Of a stretch of 64,000 bases of DNA, positions 36,753 through 45,143 are shown one piece after another (positions within the stretch are counted from its first letter, which is position 1; each line of letters opens with the position of its first letter). The notes beneath the pieces are model-generated. The model saw nothing but the letters and a program-made list of their open reading frames with translations, did not search any database and was not told where the DNA came from. The DNA comes from Synergistaceae bacterium (GTDB taxonomy: Bacteria > Synergistota > Synergistia > Synergistales > Aminobacteriaceae), in the NCBI GenBank assembly GCA_017451025.1, contig JAFSSM010000049.1, forward strand, positions 28,162 to 92,161, written 5' to 3'. A program made the translations under genes and the position numbers.

Positions 36753-38127
36753 CGTCTGCACCGAATAGTTTTGCGGCCTGAGCCATCAATGACCCGAGCG
36801 CAAAAAGAATAACTCTGTCCCCTGCGTTGAGCCTGGTTGCTCCCGACGGGACGGTAACGTTATCGCCATGAGCAACAAGCGCAATAATTACGCCCTTAGG
36901 CAGTCGTAATTCAGCAAGTGTTTTCCCGATAACTTCAAGCCCTTCTGAGAGGGTAACTTCCAGCATTTCCGCGTCTATGCTCTCAATCATGGAGTAGGCG
37001 AGTGTGTGCTGCGGGTAGTGCACCAGACGCAGAATCAGGTTAGCCAGTGCTTCGTTCGGGTCAACGATTGCGTCAACGGGCATCACCGATGTCAAGTTCT
37101 GGTAGTCCTTGCGCGTAACTATTGCTACGGTTTTGTTTGCGCCGAGAGTTTTTGCCACAGCGCAGTAGCACAGGTTAAGCTCGTCATAATCAGTGGCGGC
37201 GATGTAATCTGCGGAATTAATCCCTTCCTCAACGAGAGTGGAAATATCTATGCCGTCAGCGTTAATCACGAGAGCTTCACCAAGTTCTGAGGCGAGGCGT
37301 TCAGCTTTTGCGGGGTTAATCTCGAGCAGTCTGATTGAGGCATAGGGAAAATCGCGCTTTGCGGCCTGCACAATCTGCGTGCCTAATTTTCCGCCGCCTA
37401 CCACGAAAATCTTGCGCTTTTTGGGCTTTGCGGCGGCATTGCGTGCAGAAAAAGCGTCCTGAAGCAATTTCAGCGAGGACTTGTACGTTACGACGTAGCA
37501 CACATCTCCTTCACGCAGAACTGTGAAGCCGTTGGGCACACCTGCAGTTCCGTCCTGGTGTGTAACGTGAACGAACACTGCGGTCAATTCCGGAAATTTT
37601 GTCCGAATATCTTTGAGGGCAGTATCCGCGAGTTCGGAGCCTTGTGCGACTTTGAGGGTGTAGAGTCCTGCTTTTCCGTCGAGCAATTCTGCGGCGTGAG
37701 TTGCGGAGCTTACCTGCAACAACGCGATAACTTCACGAGCGATTGAGCGTTCGGGCGAGACCATGAAGTCAATTCCGAGCTTGTCGCCCCAATCTCTGCT
37801 GTCGGTGAACTCCAGATTCTTGGCCCGCGAGATTACGTGCCTGACTCCTGCGTTGTGTGCAATCCAGCACGCGAGAATATTAACCTCGTCGCGATTCGTG
37901 CAGGCAATCAGCATTTGGACTTCACCCTGATTTATGCCGGTCTGTGCCAGAATTTGGGGCTTGGCTCCGTTGCCGGTGATTACCTGAACGTCAAGCTCAC
38001 TTGCTGCGTCTGCGGCGTGTGCTTCGTCCTTATCGACCAGACAAATATCGTAGCCTTCACCCGCAAGAGTTTTTGCGACGCTTCGCCCGACTTCGCCTGC
38101 TCCTACGATAACTATCTTCTCAGACAT
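36742..38127 (-). CDS. trkA: Trk potassium system regulator TrkA
   Basis: The 461-residue protein contains two tandem RCK units. Each has an NAD-binding Rossmann fold (VIVGAGEVGRSVAKTLAGEG near the start and FVVGGGKLGTQIVQAAKRDF near residue 240) followed by a TrkA_C ligand domain. TrkA binds NAD(H) and ATP and gates TrkH. It overlaps the thioesterase gene by 8 nt upstream and trkH downstream. Confidence 0.97.
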   Translation of the reverse strand: MSEKIVIVGAGEVGRSVAKTLAGEGYDICLVDKDEAHAADAASELDVQVITGNGAKPQILAQTGINQGEVQMLIACTNRDEVNILACWIAHNAGVRHVISRAKNLEFTDSRDWGDKLGIDFMVSPERSIAREVIALLQVSSATHAAELLDGKAGLYTLKVAQGSELADTALKDIRTKFPELTAVFVHVTHQDGTAGVPNGFTVLREGDVCYVVTYKSSLKLLQDAFSARNAAAKPKKRKIFVVGGGKLGTQIVQAAKRDFPYASIRLLEINPAKAERLASELGEALVINADGIDISTLVEEGINSADYIAATDYDELNLCYCAVAKTLGANKTVAIVTRKDYQNLTSVMPVDAIVDPNEALANLILRLVHYPQHTLAYSMIESIDAEMLEVTLSEGLEVIGKTLAELRLPKGVIIALVAHGDNVTVPSGATRLNAGDRVILFALGSLMAQAAKLFGADDEG

Positions 38128-38860
38128 TACGCGTCCCCCAAGTGCACAGGAAGTGAGCTGAAGGTTTAGCGACTCCCTCTCTCAGTAGTTCGTAGCAGAA
38201 GCATAATTCTTCGAGCCTTCGAGAAATTCTCAGCGTAACCTTTTCGCCGAATTTCGCCCCTGACCTGAAACTCGCTGATACGGATTTTAGTTGATGGCCT
38301 GCGAACTCCACAGGAGTAGCGTCGTAAATCCACTCGAAATATGCGGCATTATTGACGTGCCCGTTGTAATCGAGGTCGTGGAAGCCGACCGTGCGGACTA
38401 CTTCGCGTTCCAGGTCTATGCTCTCAAATTCCGGGATGTCCCGAAATTCCGGAGCAATATCCTGCGTGTCTCTGGAAGTAATTTCCGGCAAATGCGCAAT
38501 GGGCTTAACCGGTCTTCCTGCGGCCAAGTCCAACAATAGCCAGCTGGTTTTTGCCCACACAAAGGGTCTTCCGTCCTGCGATGCCTGAAAAACTCTGAGG
38601 GTGTTATAGCCGTGATTTGGGTCATGGAATGTGGCAAGCTCAAATTTTTCGTCGATAGCCGGCAATTTCCCGATAAACTCTATCTCGTATTTCGTGAGCA
38701 CCCACGCATAACCGCGAGCAATGAGTTCACTTGTTGTGCCCTCGATGTCCTGGACGGCAATTCCGGCTGTGTCCTGAAAATAATCCAGAAGACAGCGGAG
38801 CTTTATCGTACCGAGACATGATACGTCCGACGGCTGTACCTGTATTTCCCGTTTGAACAT
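38120..38860 (-). CDS. Acyl-ACP thioesterase (FatA/B-like)
   Basis: The 246-residue protein has a double hot-dog layout. The first half includes CLLDYFQDTAGIAVQDIEG and TKYEIEFIGKLPAIDEKF; the second has VGFHDLDYNGHVNNAAYFEW, the DxNxHVNN-type catalytic region of bacterial acyl-ACP thioesterases. It releases free fatty acid from acyl carrier protein. The ATG overlaps the hisD stop (TGATG). Its placement between his and trk genes gives no functional hint. Confidence 0.9.
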   Translation of the reverse strand: MFKREIQVQPSDVSCLGTIKLRCLLDYFQDTAGIAVQDIEGTTSELIARGYAWVLTKYEIEFIGKLPAIDEKFELATFHDPNHGYNTLRVFQASQDGRPFVWAKTSWLLLDLAAGRPVKPIAHLPEITSRDTQDIAPEFRDIPEFESIDLEREVVRTVGFHDLDYNGHVNNAAYFEWIYDATPVEFAGHQLKSVSASFRSGAKFGEKVTLRISRRLEELCFCYELLREGVAKPSAHFLCTWGTRNV

Positions 38861-40104
38861 CAGCCCTGCCTCCTTATCGTAATACTGTTCGCGTGGCCGG
38901 TAAGCCCCTCGCTCCGCGCAAAGCTCTCTATGTCGTCAGCAACACTCTCCAGTGCTTGGGCATCGTAATAGATGAACTGCGTCGTCTTCACGAAATCCTC
39001 AACACTGAGCGGCGACGAGAATTTAGCGGTGCCCATCGTCGGCAGAACGTGATTGCTCCCCGCAAAATAATCACCCAATGCTTCAGGAGCAGTTCCGCCG
39101 AGAAATACACTTCCTGCATTCCGGAAATTCCCCATTGTTCCGAACGGGTCTCTCACACAAAGCTCCAGGTGTTCCGGCGCAATCTCATTCACCATTTTTG
39201 CCGCTTCGTCCATACCGCTCACCAGCAATATAGCTCCGTTATCGTCAATGCTCTTCCGCGCAATCTCCTCACGCTCCAGCTTCACGAGCTGTGCCTCAAC
39301 TTCTGCCTGAACCTTCCGTGCAAAATCCTCGTGCCACGTTACCAGAATCGCGCTAGCATTAGCGTCATGTTCTGCCTGAGCCAGCAAATCCGCCGCAACC
39401 CATTCTGCCCTCGCTGTCTCGTCCGCGACAATCACAATTTCACTTGGCCCGGCTATCATGTCTATTCCGACTTCACCGAACACCTGACGTTTCGCTTCTG
39501 CAACGTAGACATTTCCCGGCCCGACTATCTTGCAGACTTTCGGAACACTCTCCGTACCATATGCTAACGCCGCAACAGCCTGCGCACCTCCAAGCGTGAA
39601 TACCCTGTCTACTCCTGCAACACGAGCTGCCGCGAGAATTTCGGCCTTCACCGGCGGAGGAGTAGTTATGACGATTTCACTGCACCCTGCAATTTTCGCG
39701 GGAATGGCATTCATCAGGACGCTTGAAGGGTAAGCTGCTTTTCCGCCCGGAATGTAGAGTCCCACTTTTTCGATTGGCGTAATTCTCTGGCCAAGCAGTG
39801 CTCCCTTGCGTTCGAGAATAAATCCTGTGCGTACCTGCCTCTCGTGAAACTCCCTGATGTTATTTGCGGCACGAGCGAGCATTTCCATGTAGCCGGTTCC
39901 GACTTTCTGAACAGCTGACTCTATTTCTTCGGCTGGCACTTCCAGAGCAGACAGCTTCACTCCGTCGAATTTCTGCTCAAACCTCAATAATGCCTTGTCG
40001 CCTTCTTCTCGCACCGCCGCTATGATTTCAGCTACGGCAGAACTTACGTCGGGGGTCTGCACTTTCTTCCGCACAAAGTCCTTTCCTCTAATTATCCCTA
40101 TCAT
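38860..40104 (-). CDS. hisD: Histidinol dehydrogenase
   Basis: The 414-residue enzyme oxidises histidinol to histidine in two NAD-dependent steps, the end of histidine synthesis. Conserved blocks are GLYIPGGKAAYPSSVLM, KIVGPGNVYVAEAKRQVFG, the metal/base region QAEHDANASAILVT and APEHLELCV. It overlaps hisG by 17 nt. Other his genes are not in the window. Confidence 0.97.
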   Translation of the reverse strand: MIGIIRGKDFVRKKVQTPDVSSAVAEIIAAVREEGDKALLRFEQKFDGVKLSALEVPAEEIESAVQKVGTGYMEMLARAANNIREFHERQVRTGFILERKGALLGQRITPIEKVGLYIPGGKAAYPSSVLMNAIPAKIAGCSEIVITTPPPVKAEILAAARVAGVDRVFTLGGAQAVAALAYGTESVPKVCKIVGPGNVYVAEAKRQVFGEVGIDMIAGPSEIVIVADETARAEWVAADLLAQAEHDANASAILVTWHEDFARKVQAEVEAQLVKLEREEIARKSIDDNGAILLVSGMDEAAKMVNEIAPEHLELCVRDPFGTMGNFRNAGSVFLGGTAPEALGDYFAGSNHVLPTMGTAKFSSPLSVEDFVKTTQFIYYDAQALESVADDIESFARSEGLTGHANSITIRRQG

Positions 40105-40711
40105 TCTTCAGCCTCCTCATTATTTCTGTGATTATTCCTGCCTTGAACTTGTAGGCTGACTTATTCGCGATAAGCCGTGCACTCAGATCTGCAAAGTATG
40201 TTATGACCTTGAGGTTGTTTTCCCGAAGTGTCGTCCCTGTTTCCACAATGTCAACGATAACGTCCGACAGGCCGAGTACCGGAGCAAGTTCGAGAGACCC
40301 TCTCAGCGTGATAACGTCGATTTCCCGGCCAAGTGAGGCATAATATTTTCTGGCGATATTCGGAAATTCTGTAGCTACCCTGAGCGTTCGGGTCTCGTCG
40401 TCAATAAAATCCTCGCGTGAAGCAGCCGCCATTCTGCATTTGCCCGCCTCAAGGTCAAGCAGTTCGTAGACATCAGGATTGCGTTCCATGAGAATATCTT
40501 TCCCCGCCGCACCGATGTCCGCAGTCCCGCGCTCAACATACACCGGTACATCGAAGGGTTTTACCCAGAAGCAGCGCATATCCAGCTCCTCATTCACGAA
40601 CACGAGCTTTCTGGTGTTATCCAGCATTCCCGCAAAAGGATAGCCCGCACGTTCAAACAGTGCGTAAACTTTTTCGCCGAGCCTGCCCTTCGGAAGCGCA
40701 ATGTTAAGCAT
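40088..40711 (-). CDS. hisG: ATP phosphoribosyltransferase catalytic subunit, short form
   Basis: The 207-residue protein lacks the C-terminal regulatory domain, so it is the short HisG that needs HisZ. It shows IALPKGRLGEKVY at the start and VIVDIVETGTTLRENNLKVI, the PRPP-binding signature. It condenses ATP with PRPP in the first step of histidine synthesis. The ATG at 40711 has GGAGGG 8 nt upstream, inside the end of hisZ; a TTG two codons earlier is less likely. Confidence 0.96.
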   Translation of the reverse strand: MLNIALPKGRLGEKVYALFERAGYPFAGMLDNTRKLVFVNEELDMRCFWVKPFDVPVYVERGTADIGAAGKDILMERNPDVYELLDLEAGKCRMAAASREDFIDDETRTLRVATEFPNIARKYYASLGREIDVITLRGSLELAPVLGLSDVIVDIVETGTTLRENNLKVITYFADLSARLIANKSAYKFKAGIITEIMRRLKNDRDN

Positions 40712-41495
40712 GTTCAATCCCTCCTGCCAGTTCGAGATTTACCGCGAAGCCAATTGCTTTTGCCCCTTCATGTCCCATTGCGGCCATCAGGTTATCGTAC
40801 TGTCCGCCCGACAAAATACACTCGCTTGTTCCTTCGATATACCCCTTGAAGACTATTCCGTTGTAGTAGCTCAGACTTCCAACTGCAGAATAATCCACCC
40901 TGATGCATTCTCCGATCTCCTCGCTGCTCCCGGCAAGACGGATAATTTCTTCAGGGGCATTAAGGCTCTTCAGTCCGTGAATGTTCTTCTCGGCGAGACA
41001 CCGCAAAATAGCGTTCTGTTCCCTGTTTCCATTCAGCAGAGCAGAAATTTTCCCGGCATCAGCCACATCAAGGACATACCTTCTGCCCTTCGCCAAAATC
41101 TTCAGGCTCTCGACAGCAAGCCCGGTAACTTCGTCAATATCTTTTTTGGTGAGAGCACCCATGCATTCCACTCCTGCCTGCGCAATCTCATGGAATGACG
41201 CTGAATTTCTGGGAACCCTGTAGACTTTTTCGTCGTAAAAGAACTTCTGAACCCCGCCGTCATTCCGCCAGTGCTTGATGATTGACAGAGTAACGTCGGG
41301 CCTAAGTGCCATCAATCTGCCGTCCGCATCAGTGAATGTGAGGACAGCGTTAGACATCAGGAAGTCCTTTTTGTCGGCGTAGAAGTCGTACTCCTCAAAA
41401 CGGCTCATCCTGTAGAACGAATAGCCGCAATCAGAATAAAGCCTTCTCAATGGCAGAGAGGCTGCTTCTTCTGGTCTAAGCATAAATTGCTGCAT
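40704..41495 (-). CDS. hisZ: ATP phosphoribosyltransferase regulatory subunit HisZ
   Basis: The 263-residue protein resembles class II histidyl-tRNA synthetase without its tRNA-binding domain: LMALRPDVTLSIIKHW (motif 2 region), VECMGALTKKDIDEVTGLA and CILSGGQYDNLMAAMGHEGAKAIGFAVNL (motif 3 region, read in two parts). HisZ makes a hetero-octamer with short HisG and carries feedback control. The ATG at 41495 has CGGAGA 9 nt upstream. An upstream in-frame extension of 20 codons has no family support. Confidence 0.93.
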   Translation of the reverse strand: MQQFMLRPEEAASLPLRRLYSDCGYSFYRMSRFEEYDFYADKKDFLMSNAVLTFTDADGRLMALRPDVTLSIIKHWRNDGGVQKFFYDEKVYRVPRNSASFHEIAQAGVECMGALTKKDIDEVTGLAVESLKILAKGRRYVLDVADAGKISALLNGNREQNAILRCLAEKNIHGLKSLNAPEEIIRLAGSSEEIGECIRVDYSAVGSLSYYNGIVFKGYIEGTSECILSGGQYDNLMAAMGHEGAKAIGFAVNLELAGGIEHA

Positions 41496-41528
41496 ATAAA
41501 GAAATCTCCGTGAAATTTTTTGCAGGTA

Positions 41529-41537
41529 ATGATAGCA
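41529..41537 (-). promoter_or_regulatory. Extended -10 candidate for the his run
   Basis: The minus strand reads TGCTATCAT about 34 nt upstream of the hisZ start. It lies in the divergent gap shared with the phosphatase gene and close to a plus-strand element of the same type. Confidence 0.4.
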
Positions 41538-41554
41538 CAGGCATAAATAGTACA

Positions 41555-41563
41555 TGCTATAAT
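41555..41563 (+). promoter_or_regulatory. Extended -10 promoter TGCTATAAT
   Basis: A perfect TGCTATAAT lies about 50 nt upstream of the phosphatase start. It should drive the phosphatase-sigma-bamA run. Confidence 0.55.
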
Positions 41564-41613
41564 TGCTGAAATTTTCCTAGACAATAATCACAATTAAGGG
41601 AGGCGTTCATGAA

Positions 41614-42279
41614 TTGGAGCGCAGGCGTGTAATATTTGCACGGCACGGACAGACGGAGTGGAACAAGGAAGTACGTTTTCAGGGCAAGACGAACGTCCGG
41701 CTCACGGAAGAGGGAAAACTTCAGGCTCAGGCACTTGCGGAGCGTTTATCCTCGTGGCCGCTGGAAGTGATTTACACCAGTCCGCTTGACCGGGCAATGT
41801 ACACTGCGCAGCTAATTGCGGAACGTCATGGACTTACGCCCTTAGCACTTCCCGAACTTCAGGAGATAGACTTTGCGAGCTGGGAGGGCCGCTCAATCCC
41901 GGAACTTGACCGCGAACAGCACGAAAGATTTTCGCTGTGGCGGGCTGACCCGTTCTTCAATCCTCCGCCCGGCGCAGAAACTTGGGAGAAGCTGTACGTG
42001 AGATTATCCCGTGCCGTAAAAATATTCCTCGATGGCAGCTACAAACACATAGCCGTAATTTCGCACGGCGGGATAATGCGGGCACTGTACGCAGTATTTC
42101 TTGGCCTGAACCCTCATAAAGTCTGGAATATGGACGTGTCGAACTGCGCAATGTCCGGCGTGGAAATGCGCTACGGCCGTCCGTGCCTGGTGTTCGCGAA
42201 TGATGACTTACATGTTCGCGGCGGAGAGGCCGGGCGAAAATTGCCTGTGTGGGGTGAAAGTTATGGCACTGGAGCCTGA
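41614..42279 (+). CDS. Histidine phosphatase superfamily protein (GpmB/CobC-like)
   Basis: The 221-residue protein starts its fold with VIFARHGQTEWNKEVRFQG (catalytic RHG), and the second histidine is in HIAVISHGGIMRALY. TSPLDRAMYTAQ and a Glu in LQEIDFASWEG complete the site. It could be a phosphoglycerate mutase-like or alpha-ribazole phosphatase-like enzyme. The only workable start is the TTG at 41614. An ATG at 41609, better spaced from AGGGAGG, is in another frame and reads only seven codons. It overlaps the sigma factor gene by 17 nt. Confidence 0.9.
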   Translation: MERRRVIFARHGQTEWNKEVRFQGKTNVRLTEEGKLQAQALAERLSSWPLEVIYTSPLDRAMYTAQLIAERHGLTPLALPELQEIDFASWEGRSIPELDREQHERFSLWRADPFFNPPPGAETWEKLYVRLSRAVKIFLDGSYKHIAVISHGGIMRALYAVFLGLNPHKVWNMDVSNCAMSGVEMRYGRPCLVFANDDLHVRGGEAGRKLPVWGESYGTGA

Positions 42280-42817
42280 AGAAGAGCGCAAACTCTGGGA
42301 GCGCTGCACTTCTCCCGGCGGAGACATAGAGGCACGCGAAGAGCTGATAATCGCCTATCGTCCGCTGGTGTTCTGGATAGCGGGCAAAATACACGTAACG
42401 GACCCTGAGCTTAAGCAGGACTTGGTTCAGGAGGGAATGCTTGCACTGATTCGTGCGGTGGATAAGTTCGAGCCGGAACGCGAATATAAATTTTCGACGT
42501 TTGCCTACCACAAAATACACGGCCAGATGATAAATCTGCTGGAGCGTTCGGAAAAACGTGCGCCCGTTCCTGTCCCGGACGAGTGGCTGAATTGCGACGA
42601 GGACGAGGACAGCGGAGATGATGACTGGCTTGATGCCAGCAGTGCGGTATCGCGTCTTCAGGGGCGCGAAGCAGAGGTAGTATCCGCATTATTCTTTGAG
42701 GGTAAAGACCCGAAGGACATAGCGGCGGAGAAAAAACTGGACGTTAGTCATGTGTACAGGTTGAGGCGCAGCGCAATAGCCAGAATACGCGGCTGGCTTG
42801 GACTGGAAGGAGTGTAG
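42263..42817 (+). CDS. Small sigma-70 family RNA polymerase sigma factor
   Basis: The 184-residue protein has sigma region 2 (LIIAYRPLVFWIAGKIHV, DLVQEGMLALIRAVDKFEPE, YKFSTFAYHKIHGQMI) and region 4 (REAEVVSALFFEGKDPKDIA, SHVYRLRRSAIARIRG). They are separated by an acidic linker of 20-25 residues instead of a region 3. The N-terminus resembles FliA/WhiG-type factors (LWERC...DIEAREELI), but the length is closer to ECF factors. The promoter class it reads is unknown. No anti-sigma factor was recognised, though the next gene encodes a one-TM protein. Confidence 0.88.
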   Translation: MALEPEEERKLWERCTSPGGDIEAREELIIAYRPLVFWIAGKIHVTDPELKQDLVQEGMLALIRAVDKFEPEREYKFSTFAYHKIHGQMINLLERSEKRAPVPVPDEWLNCDEDEDSGDDDWLDASSAVSRLQGREAEVVSALFFEGKDPKDIAAEKKLDVSHVYRLRRSAIARIRGWLGLEGV

Positions 42818-42824
42818 TTAGAAG

Positions 42825-43397
42825 TTGTTTGTAGAGAAAAGGGTAGCCGGGATAATTCGCTGGCTTGAACGCCTGAAACAGTCTTACAGTTCGGGCGCAA
42901 TAGAGAGTGCCTTAATGGACGCAGAATGTGCACGTGCAGACATGGAGGATTTTTGCCAGAGTCTTGCGCTGTGGTCGAAAGTAAGGCCAGAAGCCTCAAA
43001 AACTGTGTGGATAAATTCTTTTGTGCGGGCGATTCCTTTGGCGGCAATCATAGTGATGATGATGGTAATACCGCTGTCAAAAGAAATTATGCCTCCATTA
43101 ACGGCAGAACAGCCAGTCGAAGAAATAGTGCTCGCTGAACCCGTAATAGTTATTCGCGAGGAAGAGGAAGTCGAGGATGAAGCGAAGCCCGTTTTGCGAA
43201 AGTCAGCACCGGCACAAAAGCGTCAGGCCGCTACGAAACGCACAGCCAAAGCCCAGCCGTCCAAGCCCCAGACTTCCGCTTCAAAGACTGGCCGCCAGAA
43301 TACGGCAAGTGTTGCGTACGATCAGGTATTTTCTCTGCTGCAGACGGGACAGCGTGCCCTGAAGAACAGCAGTTCAGTAATAAATCTTGGGAGATGA
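42825..43397 (+). CDS. Single-pass membrane protein, function unknown (anti-sigma candidate)
   Basis: The 190-residue protein begins at a TTG shortly after the sigma factor stop. A cytoplasmic helical region of about 60 residues containing Cys36 and Cys44 (DAECARADMEDFCQS) is followed by a membrane helix (AIPLAAIIVMMMVIPL, about 70-86). An acidic stretch comes next (VIREEEEVEDEAKP), then a basic Lys/Ala/Gln/Thr-rich tail. The topology and the position next to a sigma factor resemble anti-sigma factors, but no ZAS motif is present. Role inferred only from context. Confidence 0.72.
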   Translation: MFVEKRVAGIIRWLERLKQSYSSGAIESALMDAECARADMEDFCQSLALWSKVRPEASKTVWINSFVRAIPLAAIIVMMMVIPLSKEIMPPLTAEQPVEEIVLAEPVIVIREEEEVEDEAKPVLRKSAPAQKRQAATKRTAKAQPSKPQTSASKTGRQNTASVAYDQVFSLLQTGQRALKNSSSVINLGR

Positions 43398-43406
43398 GTA
43401 ATTGGA

Positions 43407-45143
43407 ATGAGGCATAAATATTTATTGACAGTAGTGCTGTTATTTTCTGTGCTGTCAGTTTGCGCATACGGTGCAGAACCTCCGGTTATGCAGGTAACTT
43501 CGGTCGGAGTATCCGGCAATGAACACATAGCTACGGAATATATCTTGAACGTTGTGGACACGAAACCCGGAAGCATTCTCAGCCGTGATGTCATTCAGAG
43601 TGACGTTGAGGCAGTGTACAATCAGGGCTTCTTCTCGTATGCAGACTTTGACCTGAGACCGGAGGGCGGCGGAGTAGCTGTAACGTTCACCGTGAGGGAG
43701 AACCCGGTAATTGAGAGCATAACTTTCACAGGAAACACGCAGTACACCACAGAAGAACTTATGCAGGAAGTTTTTTCGCAGGAAGGCACAGTGTTTAACC
43801 GCCAGTTCTTCCGGAATGACCTTGACCGCATACAGGAAAAATACCACAAGGACGGCTATGTTATGGCGCGGGTGTCTGACGTTCAGATACACGGCGGTGA
43901 TATTACGGTAACGATACTTGAGCCGAAAGTGCGTGATGTGATAATTCAGGGCAACACCAAGACCAAAACTTATGTTATCCGCCGCGAAATCAAGCTGAAG
44001 GACGGAGATTTGTTCAACGTTGTGCATTTCCGCCATCAGCTGGGAAAACTTCAGGGACTGGGGTATTTCGAGGACGTGAACGTGGCGTTTGATGTGCCTG
44101 AAGACGTAGACGGAGTAGTAGATCTGATATTGACTGTGAAGGAGAAACGCACAGCCTCAATCGGTATCAACTTGGGCTACGGAACTGAGAGCGGAGTATC
44201 CGGCGGATTGACCTACACCGACACAAACGTATTCGGTCGCGGAATGAACCTAGAGGTCGGGTTCAACGAGGGTGATGATGCGAGTTACTGGCTGACGTTT
44301 GCTTCGCCGTACATGGACGCAAAAACTTACGGCTGGCGTGTAGGAGCGTCATACAGGACATACGACGACAGATATTATTACCGTCAGGGAGTGAGTCAGT
44401 TCGAGTTCGACGAGAAGAGCAAGAGTGTATTTGCGAGCGTCGGCAAAAAATTCACGAATGAGGACTGGAGCTGGTGGTTTACGCTTCGCCACACTGACAC
44501 CGACTACAGCGATGTGCACAACGCAATTCCCGGCTACATAGATGATCTTACGCCGTGGGGCGGAGTGAACCAGACAGTGGAGCTTCAATTGACGTGGGAC
44601 AAGAGGGATGTTTACGCGTCGTATCCTTCAGGATTTGTGTGGGACACGAATTTAGAGCAGGCAGTCGAGGCACTCGGCGGAGAATATAATTACCTGAAGT
44701 ACTGGACGCAGGCGAGGTTCTATGCGTCGCTGAACAAGGCACTGGCAGGAATCGCCGATACCGAAGGCATGTGGACTGACACGAACCCGCTGCTTTTTGC
44801 GGCACGTCTGCGTGTAGGCTCATCGACGGAGGACGAACTTCCAGGATTTGCGCGTTATTCTCTGGGCGGAATGAACACTTTGCGCGGGTATAACTCACGT
44901 TCATTTGAGGGGAGCAATTTTTACATGGGCAACTTTGAGCTTCGTATGCCTGTGAATCAATATTTGTCGATAGTGGGCTTTTACGACATAGGAAACGCCG
45001 ACAAAAAAATGGACTGGGACAATTACCATGATGATTATGGATTTGGAGTGAGGGTAAAGACTCCGTTCGGAAATCTGCGATTGGACTATGCGAAGGGCGA
45101 GGACGAGAACAGGACGTATTTCGGTTTTGGCGAAATGTTCTAG
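43407..45143 (+). CDS. bamA: BamA/Omp85-family outer-membrane assembly protein with three POTRA domains
   Basis: The 578-residue protein has a signal peptide (LLTVVLLFSVLSVCAYG). Three POTRA domains span about residues 27-100, 101-174 and 175-249, each with a GN motif (VSGNEH, FTGNTQ, IQGNTK). A beta-barrel of about 330 residues follows, with LRGYNSRSFEG, the VRGF-like loop-6 motif, and a terminal aromatic residue (GEMF). BamA folds proteins into the outer membrane; proteobacterial BamA has five POTRAs. Its position directly upstream of the lipid A genes fits BamA better than TamA. The final 56 nt overlap the next gene as drawn. Confidence 0.93.
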   Translation: MRHKYLLTVVLLFSVLSVCAYGAEPPVMQVTSVGVSGNEHIATEYILNVVDTKPGSILSRDVIQSDVEAVYNQGFFSYADFDLRPEGGGVAVTFTVRENPVIESITFTGNTQYTTEELMQEVFSQEGTVFNRQFFRNDLDRIQEKYHKDGYVMARVSDVQIHGGDITVTILEPKVRDVIIQGNTKTKTYVIRREIKLKDGDLFNVVHFRHQLGKLQGLGYFEDVNVAFDVPEDVDGVVDLILTVKEKRTASIGINLGYGTESGVSGGLTYTDTNVFGRGMNLEVGFNEGDDASYWLTFASPYMDAKTYGWRVGASYRTYDDRYYYRQGVSQFEFDEKSKSVFASVGKKFTNEDWSWWFTLRHTDTDYSDVHNAIPGYIDDLTPWGGVNQTVELQLTWDKRDVYASYPSGFVWDTNLEQAVEALGGEYNYLKYWTQARFYASLNKALAGIADTEGMWTDTNPLLFAARLRVGSSTEDELPGFARYSLGGMNTLRGYNSRSFEGSNFYMGNFELRMPVNQYLSIVGFYDIGNADKKMDWDNYHDDYGFGVRVKTPFGNLRLDYAKGEDENRTYFGFGEMF

